Of a stretch of 64,000 nt of DNA, positions 1 through 10,937 are shown in pieces (position 1 is the first letter of the stretch; each line of letters starts with the position of its first letter). A program made the translations under genes and the position numbers. This DNA comes from Angustibacter luteus. Lineage in GTDB: Bacteria > Actinomycetota > Actinomycetes > Actinomycetales > Angustibacteraceae. The notes under the pieces are model-generated. The model searched no databases. It was not told where the DNA came from and was given only the letters and a program-made list of their open reading frames with translations. The DNA is taken from the NCBI RefSeq assembly GCF_039541115.1, contig NZ_BAABFP010000002.1:124001-188000 (forward strand). The letters are read 5' to 3'.

Positions 1-1386
1 CTTGCCGAGGTCGTGCAGCAGGCCGGCCACCAGCAGCAGGTCCGGCCGGTCGACGTCGCGCAGGGACCGCCCGCACTCGACGACCGTCTCGACCAGGTGC
101 CGGTCGACGGTGTGCCGGTGCACGGCGTTGCGCTGGGGTCGCGAGCGCACCCCGGCCCAGCCGGGCACCCACTGCTGCACCACACCTGCGAGGTCGAGCG
201 CCTCCCACACCTGGACCAGCGCGGGTCCCGACCCGAGCAGCTCGAGGAACGCCTCGCGGGCCGGTGCGGGCCACGGCTCGGGCAGGGGCGCGGCGTCGGC
301 CGCCAGGTGGGTCACGGTGACCGGCGAGAGCGGCAGCGCGTGCTGGGCCGCGGTGGCGGCGGCGCGCAGCGCGAGCACCGGGTCCTGGCTCGGGCGGACG
401 CCGGCGCCGAGCACCAGCTCGCCGTCGTGCTCGACGAGCCCGTGGCCGAGAGGGCGCAGCTGGGGACGGCGCGGGCCGCGGCGCAGCCGCCGGGTCGGCA
501 CGGCCTGCCGGGCCCGGCGCACGGTGATGTCCACGGCGTACGAGATGGTCCGGGCGGCGCCCGAGACGCGGGTCAGCAGGTCGTCCGCGTCGTCCGCGCC
601 GACGAGCCCGGCGACGGTGTCCTGCTCGGCGAGCACGAGCGTGTCGGTGGCCCGTCCGGTCACCACCTGAAGAGCGTCCCGGACGTCGAGCAGCACCCGC
701 TGGGCGTCGTCCACCGGCGCGTGCGGCCGGTCGGCCAGCCAGGACGCCGAGAGCGCGCGGAGAAGGGTGACGTCACGCAACCCGCCGCGGCTCTCCTTCA
801 GATCGGGTTCGAGCAGGAACATGGCCTCGCCGAACCGCTCGGCCCGCTCCTCGAGGGCCCGCAGCAGCTCGGGCAGCCGGCGTCGAGCGGCACCCCGCCA
901 GTCGTCCAGCAGCCGGCTGCGGGTGGCCGCGACGAGCTCCGGGTCACCGGCCACGACCCGGAGGTCGAGCAGTCCCACCCCGGCGGCCAGGTCGTGTCCA
1001 CCCACGTCCCGGCACTGGGCCGGCGTCCGGACGGAGTGGTCGAGCTTCACCCCGGCGTCCCACACCGGGTACCAGATGCGCTCGGCGAGCTCGGCCACCT
1101 CACCCATGGACAGCGTGTGCCCGTCGTGCAGCAGCACCAGGTCGAGGTCGGACGCCGGCCCGGCCTCGCCGCGGGCCAGCGACCCCACCGCGGTGAGGGC
1201 GACTCCCGCCTCCGCGGCCGGGCTGCCCTCGGTCGCGCTGGCCCACAGGTCGCAGAGCCACCCGTCCACCAGCTCGGTGAGCGCCTGCCGGCGACCCGCC
1301 CCGTCGTGGCTGTGCCACGACGGGGAACGGGCCGCCGACGTCAGACGCTCGGCGCGCAGGTCACGCACCAGTCCCCCCCTCGGCAC
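1..1386 (-). CDS. glnD: PII nucleotidyltransferase GlnD, C-terminus cut by window edge
   Basis: Modifies and demodifies the PII protein in response to glutamine; in actinobacteria the known modification is adenylylation of Tyr51. Reading the complement from GTG at 1386 gives 462 residues open to base 1. The nucleotidyltransferase motif GSLARGE followed by SDLDL lies near residues 68-83, then a conserved [14 protein letters not shown] stretch. The HD-domain motif GLLHDLGK is the last thing visible, so the rest of the HD domain and the ACT domains lie beyond the left edge. Start: GTG 1386 has GAGG 8 nt upstream; GTG 1368 is an in-frame alternative after a G-rich stretch. It follows glnB by 10 nt and is the third gene of the amtB-glnB-glnD operon, the standard actinobacterial arrangement. 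Identity is clear from motifs and context. Confidence 0.95.
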   Translation of the reverse strand, partial: MPRGGLVRDLRAERLTSAARSPSWHSHDGAGRRQALTELVDGWLCDLWASATEGSPAAEAGVALTAVGSLARGEAGPASDLDLVLLHDGHTLSMGEVAELAERIWYPVWDAGVKLDHSVRTPAQCRDVGGHDLAAGVGLLDLRVVAGDPELVAATRSRLLDDWRGAARRRLPELLRALEERAERFGEAMFLLEPDLKESRGGLRDVTLLRALSASWLADRPHAPVDDAQRVLLDVRDALQVVTGRATDTLVLAEQDTVAGLVGADDADDLLTRVSGAARTISYAVDITVRRARQAVPTRRLRRGPRRPQLRPLGHGLVEHDGELVLGAGVRPSQDPVLALRAAATAAQHALPLSPVTVTHLAADAAPLPEPWPAPAREAFLELLGSGPALVQVWEALDLAGVVQQWVPGWAGVRSRPQRNAVHRHTVDRHLVETVVECGRSLRDVDRPDLLLVAGLLHDLGK

Positions 1387-1396
1387 GGCACGAACC

Positions 1397-3093
<1,697 letters not shown>

Positions 3094-3192
3094 GGGACCT
3101 CCGTGCAGATCGGGCCGGCAGCAGCTTGCCGGTCGAGGTGGCGTCGGTGGCACGACGGGCGCGCCTGACCTGCGTCAGCCTGCTGAAGCCCT

Positions 3193-3230
3193 GTTTCGCC
3201 CACACCTGCGCTGCGTTACGGGGATGTGAC
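3193..3230 (-). promoter_or_regulatory. GlnR operator (four half-sites) upstream of amtB
   Basis: On the amtB sense strand the 38 bp read GTCAC, 6 nt, GTAAC, 6 nt, CAGGT, 6 nt, GAAAC. The known streptomycete GlnR consensus is GTnAC-n6-GaAAC-n6-GtnAC-n6-GAAAC, so three of the four boxes fit and the 11-bp phase is exact. It lies 100-137 bp upstream of the amtB ATG, the expected place for an activator. GlnR itself is not in the window. Confidence 0.75.
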
Positions 3231-3266
3231 GAAGTCCCCCTTCGTGTGAATCCCCTGTTGCGCGCG

Positions 3267-3282
3267 GTGACGTGCGTGTGAC
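3267..3282 (-). promoter_or_regulatory. Possible accessory GTCAC-n6-GTCAC site
   Basis: A second pair of GTCAC boxes with 6-nt spacing (amtB sense strand), 37 bp upstream of the main GlnR-type operator and just past the ftsY stop. The downstream phased positions are degenerate. It could be a weak extra GlnR site or chance. Confidence 0.3.
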
Positions 3283-3285
3283 GGC

Positions 3286-4476
3286 TCAGGCGAGCAGCGC
3301 GTCGACGAACTCCTCGGCGTCGAAGGGTGCCAGGTCGTCCGGCCCCTCACCCAGCCCGACCAGCTTCACCGGCACGCCCAGCTCGCGCTGCACGGCGACG
3401 ACGATGCCGCCCTTGGCGGTGCCGTCCAGCTTGGTCAGCACGATCCCGGTGATGTTCACGACCTCGCTGAACACCTTGGCCTGGCGCATCCCGTTCTGGC
3501 CGGTGGTGGCGTCCAGCACCAGCAGCACCTCGTCGACCGGGGAGCGCTTCTCGATGACGCGCTTGACCTTGCCGAGCTCGTCCATCAGGCCGGCCTTGTT
3601 CTGCAGCCGTCCCGCGGTGTCGATCAGGACGACGTCCGCCTCGGCCTCGATACCCGCGTTGACGGCGTCGAACGCCACCGCGGCGGGGTCCGCGCCGTCC
3701 CGGTCCGAGCGGATGGTCGGCACCCCGACCCGCGCCCCCCAGGTCTCCAGCTGGTCCGCCGCGGCGGCGCGGAACGTGTCGGCCGCGCCGAGGACGACGT
3801 CCTTGTCCTGTGCGACGAGCACGCGGGCGAGCTTGCCGACCGTGGTGGTCTTGCCGGTGCCGTTGACCCCGACGACCAGGACGACGGCCGGCCGGCCGAG
3901 ACCGCCGCCGACGGCGAGCTCACGGTCCATCGTCGGGTCGACCAGGGCGACCAGCTCGGTGCGCAGGGCCGCGCGCAGTCCGGCGGGGTCGGCGACGCCG
4001 TCCACCTTGACGTGGGTGCGCAGCCGCGCGACCAGCTCGGTGGTCGGTCCGACGCCGAGGTCGGCGGCCAGCAGGGTCTCCTCGACCTCGTCCCAGGTCT
4101 GCTCGTCGATCGTGTCGCGGGACAGCAGCGCGAGCAGGCCGTGACCGAGGGCCGTGTTGGACCGGGCCAGGCGAGCGCGCAACCGGTGCAGGCGGCCGCG
4201 GGGCTCGTCCGGGTGCTCGATGGGCGGCAGCGCCTCGAGCTCGTCGCCCAGCTCCGGCTCCCGGTCCAGGACGTCGACGTCCTGCACGCTGCGCTTCGGC
4301 GCGTCCCGCGGCGGGGTGGCGTCGTCACCGACGCCGGGCGCGTAGTCCGTGCCGGGCCGGGGCGCGGACGGTGCCTGCGGGGCCTTGCCGCCGCGGCCGC
4401 GCAGCAGGGCGAGGCCGGCCCCGGCGAGAACGGCGATCGCAACGGCCAGGACGATGATGAGGGTCAACGGGTCCAC
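3286..4476 (-). CDS. ftsY: Signal recognition particle receptor FtsY
   Basis: Membrane-associated GTPase that docks SRP-ribosome complexes at the Sec translocon. 396 aa, starting with GTG. Residues 4-25 form an N-terminal membrane helix (LTLIIVLAVAIAVLAGAGL), followed by an acidic/proline linker to about residue 85, then the N domain and the G domain. GTPase motifs: P-loop GVNGTGKTTT at 203, DTAGR at 286, TKLD at 348, and a C-terminal GLGEGPDDLAPF. The N-terminal membrane anchor is typical of actinobacterial FtsY. The gene sits downstream of smc and the small membrane protein, as in mycobacteria. The downstream 110 bp to amtB hold that operon's operator region. Confidence 0.97.
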   Translation of the reverse strand: MDPLTLIIVLAVAIAVLAGAGLALLRGRGGKAPQAPSAPRPGTDYAPGVGDDATPPRDAPKRSVQDVDVLDREPELGDELEALPPIEHPDEPRGRLHRLRARLARSNTALGHGLLALLSRDTIDEQTWDEVEETLLAADLGVGPTTELVARLRTHVKVDGVADPAGLRAALRTELVALVDPTMDRELAVGGGLGRPAVVLVVGVNGTGKTTTVGKLARVLVAQDKDVVLGAADTFRAAAADQLETWGARVGVPTIRSDRDGADPAAVAFDAVNAGIEAEADVVLIDTAGRLQNKAGLMDELGKVKRVIEKRSPVDEVLLVLDATTGQNGMRQAKVFSEVVNITGIVLTKLDGTAKGGIVVAVQRELGVPVKLVGLGEGPDDLAPFDAEEFVDALLA

Positions 4477-4578
4477 GAGGAGCGATCCTCGCAGACGCCC
4501 CCGTCAGCTCGCCGCTCGCGTCCGAACGGATGGCACCTGTAGCCGCGAACGGTTCGGACGCAGGGGGGTGAGGGCGCG

Positions 4579-4938
4579 TCAGGAGGCGCGGTGCTGCGCG
4601 GCGACGTCCGGCTGCTGGTCGAGCTGCTCGCGCAGGTCGATCGCCGGCGGGGCAGCGGCGGGGACGGCGGTGTGGACGGCGGTGTGGACGGCGGTGTGGA
4701 CCGCGGCGGGTTGGTCCTCCGTGCGGCTGGGCACCGGCAGCCGGTCGGCCAGGTCACCGACCTTGTCGCGAGCCACGCCCACGGCGTCCACCGTCTTGTC
4801 GAAGGCTGCCTGGACGAGCTGCTCGCCCTCGCGGGACAGCACCTCGCGGCCCTCGCGGCGGGCCGGGATCGCGACGAGCGCGACCACGACGGCCGAGATG
4901 AGCAGCGCGACGAGCATGCCGACGATCACCACAGTCAT
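4579..4938 (-). CDS. Small single-pass membrane protein with VHTA repeats
   Basis: A 119-aa hypothetical protein. Residues 1-25 form a strong membrane helix, followed by a charged helical segment (REGREVLSREGEQLVQAAFDKT) and a low-complexity tail with three to four VHTA repeats encoded by perfect 12-bp DNA repeats. I chose ATG 4938, just before the membrane helix; it has an AGAGG very close to it, and a longer form (to 4995) adds 19 basic residues. It lies between smc and ftsY. I do not recognise a named family. A role in the envelope is likely only because of the membrane anchor. Confidence 0.6.
   Translation of the reverse strand: MTVVIVGMLVALLISAVVVALVAIPARREGREVLSREGEQLVQAAFDKTVDAVGVARDKVGDLADRLPVPSRTEDQPAAVHTAVHTAVHTAVPAAAPPAIDLREQLDQQPDVAAQHRAS
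4663..4698. repeat. Three perfect 12-bp tandem repeats
   Basis: Unit gacggcggtgtg three times without mismatch, inside the small membrane protein gene, encoding VHTA units. Whole-codon length, so copy-number change would keep the frame. Confidence 0.9.
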
Positions 4939-5024
4939 GCCTCTACCGTGCCGCACACGGGCGGATCGGCCAAATCGCCACGCGCTGGGGGGCACGCGAC
5001 ATCGGTCACACTGAGTGAGCCGAA

Positions 5025-8000
5025 TCAGGCGCTGCTGGCCTCGCGCAGGCGTTGGCTCACCACAGTGGTCACACCGTCACCACGCATCGTGACGCCGTAC
5101 AGCGCGTCGGCGACCTCCATCGTCCGCTTCTGATGGGTGATCACGATCAGCTGGCTGGACTCGCGCAGCTCCTCCATGATCACGATCAGCCGGCCCAGGT
5201 TGGTGTCGTCGAGGGCGGCCTCCACCTCGTCCATCACGTAGAACGGGCTCGGTCGAGCCTTGAAGATCGCGACGAGCAGCGCCACCGCCGTCAGCGAGCG
5301 CTCCCCACCGGACAGCAGCGAGAGCCGCTTGACCTTCTTGCCCGGCGGGCGCGCCTCGACCTCGATCCCGGTGGTGAGCATGTCGTCGGGGTCGGTCAGC
5401 ACCAGCCGGCCCTCACCACCGGGAAAGAGCCGGGCGAAGACGCGTTCGAACTGCGCCGCGGTGTCGTGGTAGGCCGCCGTGAAGACCTGCTCGACCCGCT
5501 GGTCGACCTCCTTGACGATGTCCATCAGGTCGGTGCGGCTGCGACCGAGGTCGGCGAGCTGCTCGGTGAGGAACTTGTGCCGCTCCTCCAGGGCCGAGTA
5601 CTCCTCCAGCGCCAGCGGGTTCACCCGGCCGAGCAGGGCCAGCGCGCGCTCGGCCTTGCGCAGCCGCTTCTCCTGCTGCTCGCGCACGTAGGGGGCCGGC
5701 TCCGGCGCCGTCTCGGGCTCCGGGTCACCGGGGACCGGGACGGACGGCGGCACCAGCTGGTGCGGCCCGTACTCCTCGACCAGCACGTCGGGGTCGATGC
5801 CGAGCTCCTCGACGGCCTTGGCCTGCAGCGTCTCGATGCGCAGCCGCTGCTGCGTGCGCGCGACCTCGTCCTTGTGCACCGAGTCCGTCAGCTCGCGCAG
5901 CTCGTCCTCGCGCTGGCGCAGCTGCCCGCGCACGTCGGCCAGCTCCGCCTCGCGGTGCGAGCGCGCGGTCTGCGCGGCGTCGCGCTCCCGCGTCGCCACG
6001 TCCAGCGAACGGCTGAGCAGGTCGTGGGTGTACGTCGCGGCCACCTGGACGGCGTGCGCGACCTCCGCCTCGCGCTGGCGACGGGCCAGCCGCTGCGCGG
6101 CGCGCTCGCGAGCCTGGTGCTCCTCGCGGACCGCCTGCTCCAGCGCCTCGGCCCGCGCGGTCACCGCCCGGCCCCGTTCCTCGGCGGTGCGCAGGGCGAG
6201 CCGGGCCTCGGTCTCCGCAGCGCGGGCAGCGCTGGACGCCGCGTCGAGGCGGTCCCGCTCAGCGCTGGACGGCTCGCCCTCCAGCTCGGGCTCCTGCTCG
6301 GCCGCGGCGAGCCGCTGCTCCAGCTCGGCCAGCGCCGCCCGGTCGGCGTCCAGCGCCTGCGCGGCGGTCTCCGCTGCGCGCCGGGACCGCTCGGCCTCCG
6401 CGTGCGCGGAGCGAACGGCGGCACCGAGCTGCCCCAGCCGCTCGGCCACGGCGGCGTGCTGGGCGTCGGAGTCGTGCAGCCGCTCCAGCGCTGCCTCCAC
6501 CCGGTCGAGCGCGTCCTGCGCGGACTGCTGGGCCGCGGCGAGGGCGAACCGGGCCTGCTCGGCGCGGCGGGTGGCCGACGCGGCGTTGTCACCGGCCTCG
6601 TCGGCGGCGGCCTGCACCTCGAGCAGGCTCGGCGCACTGGCCGACCCACCCCGCACGAGTCCGGGAGCGAGCACGTCGCCGTCCGCGGTCACCGCGGTGC
6701 AGTCCGGCAGCGCCCGGACCAGCGCGGTCGCCGCGTCGAGGTCGGGCACGACCGCGACCCGGCGCAGCAGCTGCTCCAGCGACGCGCGGACCGACTCGGG
6801 GGCCTGGACGAGCTCGCGGGCCCAGCGGGCACCGCCCGGCAGCGCGGGCCAGCGGCTCGGGTCGTCGGCCGGCGGCACGGCGCCGCTCGGGTGCCCGGCA
6901 CCGACCACGAGGCCGGCCTGCCCGGCGTCCTTGCTGCGCAGCATCCGCAGGGCGGAGACGGCAGTGTCCAACGAGTCCACGGCCACCGCATCCGCGGCGG
7001 CACCGAGCGCGGCGGCCACGGCCTGCTCGTGGCCCGCCTCGACGGTCAGCAGCGTGGCGACCGAGCCCAGCACCCCGGACAGCTGGTCGCTGGCGGCCAG
7101 CAGCTCGCCGCCGCCGTCCTTGCGGGCCAGACCGAGCTCGAGCGCCTCGCGGCGGGCCGTCCAGGTGGCGCGCTCGCGCTCGGCGACCCGCTCGGCGTCG
7201 CGCAGCCGCTCGACCTCGGCCTCGGCGCGCTCGAGCGTCGCGCTGGCCTGCTCGTGCTCGGCGTCCAGTCCCTGCTCGCCACGCTCCACGCCAGCGACCT
7301 GACCCTCGAGCGCGGTGAACTCGCGCTCTGCGTCCGCCCCTCGGGCCTGCGCCTCGGCGGTGGCCTCGGAGAGCCGCCCGACCTCAGCCTGCGCGGCCTC
7401 GATCCGGCTGCGCCGGGCGGCTACCTGGCCGGACAGCCGGGCCAGGCCCTCGCGACGGTCGGCCGCAGCGCGCTGGCGCACCGCCAGCTCCTTCTGTGCC
7501 TGGGCGAGCGCCTGCTCGAGCCCCGCCCGCTCCTCGACCGCCGCGGTGAGCACCTCGCGGTGGCCGGCGATCTCGTCGCCCAGCGCCCGCTCCTGCTCAC
7601 GCAGCTCGCCCGCCTGGGCGGCCAGCTGCTCGGGATCGCGTCCGCTGGGCTGGCCGGCGTCGGTGTCGCTGGCCAGCAGCCGCAGCCGCTCACGGGCCAC
7701 GCCCTCGGTGGAGCGCAGCCGCTCGCGCAGGCTGGACAGCCGGTACCAGGTCTCCTGCGCACGGGCCAGGGTCGGCGCCTCGGCCTGGCTGACCTGCTCG
7801 AGGTGGGACACCCGCTCGCGGGCCTGGCCCAGCACATGCTCGACCTCGGCCCGGCGGGCCCGCAACGCGGTCTCGTCGGCCACCTCGGCCTCGAGCGTGC
7901 CGGTCAGCTGCACCAGGTCGTCGGCGAGCAGCCGCAGCCGCGCGTCGCGCAGGTCGGTCTGCACCACGACCGCCTTGCGGGCCACCTCGGCCTGGCGGCC

Positions 8001-8615
8001 CAGCGGCCCGAGCTGGCGCCGGATCTCCGACGTCAGGTCGCTGACCCGGGTCAGGTTCGCCTGCATCGCCTCGAGCTTGCGAAGCGCCTTCTCCTTGCGC
8101 TTGCGGTGCTTCAGGACGCCGGCGGCCTCCTCGATGAACCCGCGTCGCTCCTCGGGCGTGGCGCGCAGCACGGCGTCCAGCTGGCCCTGCCCGACGATGA
8201 CGTGCATCTCGCGGCCGATGCCCGAGTCCGACAGCAGCTCCTGGACGTCCAGCAGCCGGCACGCCGTGCCGTTGATCGTGTACTCGGAGCCGCCGCCGCG
8301 GAACATCGTCCGCGAGATGGTCACCTCGGAGTACTCGATCGGCAGGGCACCGTCGGTGTTGTCGATGGTCAGGCTGACCTCGGCCCGGCCCAGCGGCGGA
8401 CGCCCCGAGGTGCCGGCGAAGATGACGTCCTCCATCTTGCCGCCGCGCAGGCTCTTGGCCCCCTGCTCGCCCATCACCCAGGACAGGGCGTCGACGACGT
8501 TCGACTTGCCGGAGCCGTTCGGGCCCACGACGCAGGTGATCCCCGGTTCGAGGTTCAGCGTCGTGGCGGACGCGAAGGACTTGAATCCCCGCAGGGTGAG
8601 GCTCTTGAGATACAC
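5025..8615 (-). CDS. smc: Chromosome segregation ATPase SMC
   Basis: 1196-aa SMC protein that, with ScpA/ScpB, organises and segregates the chromosome. Walker A GPNGSGKSN is at residues 31-39; the Q-loop region and N-head follow. Two very long coiled coils flank a hinge in roughly residues 500-670. The C-terminal head has the signature LSLLSGGERSLTA and Walker B FYVMDEVEAALDD, ending with the D-loop/His switch region (VITHQKRTME). GTG start with AGGA about 9 nt upstream. The acylphosphatase gene lies 78 nt upstream in the same direction, an arrangement shared with mycobacteria and streptomycetes. Length and order of motifs are normal for the family. Confidence 0.98.
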   Translation of the reverse strand: MYLKSLTLRGFKSFASATTLNLEPGITCVVGPNGSGKSNVVDALSWVMGEQGAKSLRGGKMEDVIFAGTSGRPPLGRAEVSLTIDNTDGALPIEYSEVTISRTMFRGGGSEYTINGTACRLLDVQELLSDSGIGREMHVIVGQGQLDAVLRATPEERRGFIEEAAGVLKHRKRKEKALRKLEAMQANLTRVSDLTSEIRRQLGPLGRQAEVARKAVVVQTDLRDARLRLLADDLVQLTGTLEAEVADETALRARRAEVEHVLGQARERVSHLEQVSQAEAPTLARAQETWYRLSSLRERLRSTEGVARERLRLLASDTDAGQPSGRDPEQLAAQAGELREQERALGDEIAGHREVLTAAVEERAGLEQALAQAQKELAVRQRAAADRREGLARLSGQVAARRSRIEAAQAEVGRLSEATAEAQARGADAEREFTALEGQVAGVERGEQGLDAEHEQASATLERAEAEVERLRDAERVAERERATWTARREALELGLARKDGGGELLAASDQLSGVLGSVATLLTVEAGHEQAVAAALGAAADAVAVDSLDTAVSALRMLRSKDAGQAGLVVGAGHPSGAVPPADDPSRWPALPGGARWARELVQAPESVRASLEQLLRRVAVVPDLDAATALVRALPDCTAVTADGDVLAPGLVRGGSASAPSLLEVQAAADEAGDNAASATRRAEQARFALAAAQQSAQDALDRVEAALERLHDSDAQHAAVAERLGQLGAAVRSAHAEAERSRRAAETAAQALDADRAALAELEQRLAAAEQEPELEGEPSSAERDRLDAASSAARAAETEARLALRTAEERGRAVTARAEALEQAVREEHQARERAAQRLARRQREAEVAHAVQVAATYTHDLLSRSLDVATRERDAAQTARSHREAELADVRGQLRQREDELRELTDSVHKDEVARTQQRLRIETLQAKAVEELGIDPDVLVEEYGPHQLVPPSVPVPGDPEPETAPEPAPYVREQQEKRLRKAERALALLGRVNPLALEEYSALEERHKFLTEQLADLGRSRTDLMDIVKEVDQRVEQVFTAAYHDTAAQFERVFARLFPGGEGRLVLTDPDDMLTTGIEVEARPPGKKVKRLSLLSGGERSLTAVALLVAIFKARPSPFYVMDEVEAALDDTNLGRLIVIMEELRESSQLIVITHQKRTMEVADALYGVTMRGDGVTTVVSQRLREASSA

Positions 8616-8693
8616 CGGGCGCTCGCTCCTGGCCGACTGTGGTGCTGGATCTGGGTCGTGCGGTACGGGGAAGTGCCCGTCAGCCTAACCCCC

Positions 8694-8987
8694 TCACCGC
8701 TCCACGAACCCGATCGTCCCGGGGCGCGCCGCGGACCACTGGTCGGTGACCCCGGTGACCTCACCCGGACGGCGCAGGGAAGACGGCTGCTCACCGAGCA
8801 GCGCCAGCAGCCGCTCGCAGGCCGGGCGCGGTCCCTCGGCGACCACCTGGACCCGACCGTCCGGCAGGTTGCTGGCGAAGCCGACCAGGCCCAGCTCGAG
8901 CGCCCGGGCCCGGGTCCACCAGCGGAACCCCACGCCCTGCACGCTGCCTCGCACGAAGGCACTGAGCCGGACGTCGTCGGAGGGCAT
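8694..8987 (-). CDS. acyP: Acylphosphatase
   Basis: 97-aa enzyme hydrolysing acyl phosphates. The family signature [13 protein letters not shown] (phosphate loop, with the catalytic Arg) is at residues 13-25, and [17 protein letters not shown] with the catalytic Asn at 36-52. The ATG is preceded by TACCGT and 6 nt, with no Shine-Dalgarno, so the mRNA is probably leaderless. The gene precedes smc in the same direction, the usual actinobacterial linkage. Confidence 0.95.
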   Translation of the reverse strand: MPSDDVRLSAFVRGSVQGVGFRWWTRARALELGLVGFASNLPDGRVQVVAEGPRPACERLLALLGEQPSSLRRPGEVTGVTDQWSAARPGTIGFVER

Positions 8988-8993
8988 CGCGCC

Positions 8994-8999
8994 ACGGTA
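8994..8999 (-). promoter_or_regulatory. -10 box (TACCGT), leaderless acyP
   Basis: TACCGT on the minus strand ends 6 nt before the acyP ATG, the TANNNT-N6/7-start layout of actinobacterial leaderless genes. Confidence 0.6.
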
Positions 9000-9045
9000 G
9001 CGCCGCGCCGCGCCGACCTCGCCGGCCGCTGCGACGATGGCCAGG

Positions 9046-9246
9046 ATGAGCCCGACACCGCACCCAGGACCGCTCGCGCAGGAGCCCTGCCAGAGCCGCT
9101 GCCACTGGCTGCCCGTCGAGCAGACGACCCGGCTCCCCCGGCTGGCCTGCACCGGCTGCGGGTCCCAGTGGGACCGCTCGCAGGCCTGGACCCCGCGCGA
9201 CCTCGACGGGTCGATCCCGCCCGGCGTCCAGGACCTGCGCGGCTGA
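9046..9246 (+). CDS. Small putative zinc-ribbon protein
   Basis: 66-aa hypothetical protein, divergent from acyP. Four cysteines stand as CxxxC near the N-terminus and CTGC mid-protein, each followed by Trp, and the C-terminal half ([12 protein letters not shown]) looks protein-like rather than like a shadow frame. ATG 9037 is an alternative start three codons upstream. There is no good Shine-Dalgarno. It could be a zinc-ribbon protein of unknown role. Not assigned to a family. Confidence 0.45.
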   Translation: MSPTPHPGPLAQEPCQSRCHWLPVEQTTRLPRLACTGCGSQWDRSQAWTPRDLDGSIPPGVQDLRG

Positions 9247-9255
9247 CCGGCGGGC

Positions 9256-9573
9256 TCAGACCGTCCAGTGCGCGTGCGTGATGACGCCGTCGGCGACGTC
9301 CACCTCCTGGTGCGCGACGCCGTCCTCGTCCCAGAGCACGTACCGACCGGGGGCCAGGACGGGGTACACCGCGGCGTACACGGTGCGCCCGCCCATGTCG
9401 CGGGGCAGCACGGCGACGTGCCGACGGCGACCGCCCTCGGCCGGGGTGATGTCCAGCTCGGCGCCGTCCATCTCAGGGCCGGTCCACAGCAGCAGGGCAC
9501 CCACGCCGTGGCCGACCTCGACAGCCACCGGACCCTGCCCGGCGCCCGCGGTGTGCGAGTGCTCGCCGCTCAT
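9256..9573 (-). CDS. Conserved hypothetical, beta-rich, in DUF4331 operon
   Basis: 105-aa soluble protein predicted to be mostly beta strand ([52 protein letters not shown]). No signal peptide, membrane segment or metal motif is seen. The ATG overlaps the stop of the DUF4331 gene as ATGA (9570-9573), so the two are translationally coupled. I do not recognise a characterised family. Co-expression with DUF4331 is the only clue to its role. Confidence 0.75.
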   Translation of the reverse strand: MSGEHSHTAGAGQGPVAVEVGHGVGALLLWTGPEMDGAELDITPAEGGRRRHVAVLPRDMGGRTVYAAVYPVLAPGRYVLWDEDGVAHQEVDVADGVITHAHWTV

Positions 9574-10937
9574 GACGCGGCCGCCGTGTGCGCGCTGTAG
9601 CCGTCGTGCGGCGTCGCCAGGTACGGGAACGAGGACTTGAAGGTCGGGGTCTCCAGCTGGTCGGTGACCAGCCCCGCGGCGTCGTCCGGCGTGAAGGCCG
9701 GATCGACCAGCGGGATCGTCAGGCCGGCCAGCGCGCGCAGCTCGATGGTGAACACGTCGTCGATCGGACGCCGTCCGTTCGGGAAGCCGGCCAGGTCGCC
9801 GCCCAGCACTCCCAGCGGCGACGGCTTGGCCGACGGACGGATGGCCACGTTGAGCCGCAGCAGGTCGGCCTGCCGGGTCCCCGTGAACGTCTGCAGCCCG
9901 TCGACCACGCCCGACGGCAGACCGGTGAGCAGGATCGCGGCCAGGTCGGCCCGCGGCTTGGTGTAGGCCGCCAGCCTCGGGAACACGTCCGGGTAGAGCA
10001 CCGGCAGCAGCGCAGAGACCTCCGGCTGCAGCACGCCCTGGGCGAAGTTGCGGTCGTGCTCGGGGTCGCTGCGGTTCCAGGCGTCCTTGCGCACCATCGG
10101 CACCAGCACCTCGTTGAACAGCGGGTTGCCGAGCCGCGAGACCTGCTGCCAGGACCCGTGCGAGCGGTCGTGCGCGGGGTTGTCGTCCAGCAGGCGGGCG
10201 CGGCGCCGGCTCGCCGAGGTGTAGACCCCGATCACCGAGCGCGCGTCGTTCACCTCGCGCGGCGTGCTGCCGTCCCGGGTGAGCGACGAGATCGGCAGCC
10301 GGAGCGCGATGGTGTGCACGTTCAGCCCCGCCAGGGTGTTGACCGACTTGGCCGCCGGGGACCGGAACCGGTGCAGGTTCTGGAACGGGCGCAGCGCGAG
10401 GAGGTCGAACACCGAGCCGAGGTCGACGTAGAACCCGTCGGCGCGGGGACCGGCGAACACGGTGCCGCCGCCGGGCAGGCTGCGGATCGCCGCCCGGGAC
10501 AGGTCCCGGTATGCCGGCATGCTGCGTGGGCCCACGTTGGCCGGCGCCACCGGCACGTCCTTCGCCAGGACGGTGCGCCGGCCGTGCGCCTCACGGGTCA
10601 GCGTGTACGTCTGGTACCGGTTGAGGTTCGGGCTGTCCAGCGAGTCCACCGGTCCGGTGTTGTAGAGGAACGTGTTCCGGTTGCGCACGTGCGTCGTGAA
10701 CTCGAGCGCGAAGGTGAGGTCGGTGCGGGCGTCGCCGCCGTTGCTGACGTGGATCGCGTAGCGCACGTCGTCCCCGAACTCGAAGAAGTTGGGACCCCCG
10801 GCCGGGTCCTGCAACGGCACGTAGTTGGCCAGGATGGTGACCATCCGCGGCTGCTCCGGGTCGACGAACGCGTACAGGTCGCTCGAGTCGGCGACCGGGT
10901 CCTTGCTGATCTCGGGCGCTTCGCGGTGCGAGGACAT
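9570..10937 (-). CDS. DUF4331 family protein
   Basis: 455 aa. It begins MSSHREAPEISKDPVADSSD, the hallmark N-terminus of DUF4331 proteins, followed by DLYAFVDPEQP and the FFEFGDDVRYAIHV region. Function of the family is unknown. This copy has no signal peptide, although the gene immediately upstream, overlapping by one base (TGATG), encodes a small Tat-signal protein. The third gene follows with an ATGA overlap, so all three form a tight operon reading leftward from 11212. The call to the family is firm; any function would be guesswork. Confidence 0.9.
   Translation of the reverse strand: MSSHREAPEISKDPVADSSDLYAFVDPEQPRMVTILANYVPLQDPAGGPNFFEFGDDVRYAIHVSNGGDARTDLTFALEFTTHVRNRNTFLYNTGPVDSLDSPNLNRYQTYTLTREAHGRRTVLAKDVPVAPANVGPRSMPAYRDLSRAAIRSLPGGGTVFAGPRADGFYVDLGSVFDLLALRPFQNLHRFRSPAAKSVNTLAGLNVHTIALRLPISSLTRDGSTPREVNDARSVIGVYTSASRRRARLLDDNPAHDRSHGSWQQVSRLGNPLFNEVLVPMVRKDAWNRSDPEHDRNFAQGVLQPEVSALLPVLYPDVFPRLAAYTKPRADLAAILLTGLPSGVVDGLQTFTGTRQADLLRLNVAIRPSAKPSPLGVLGGDLAGFPNGRRPIDDVFTIELRALAGLTIPLVDPAFTPDDAAGLVTDQLETPTFKSSFPYLATPHDGYSAHTAAAS

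Noticed and set aside
5052-9281. Very long open frame on the plus strand opposite smc
   Set aside because: Composition is Arg/Leu/Gly/Gln low complexity; it is the GC-skewed shadow of smc and its neighbours, which have clear motifs.
9004-9500. Longer frame fused to the acylphosphatase
   Set aside because: The upstream part is Cys/Trp/Arg-rich shadow; acyP has its own leaderless promoter and family-length protein.
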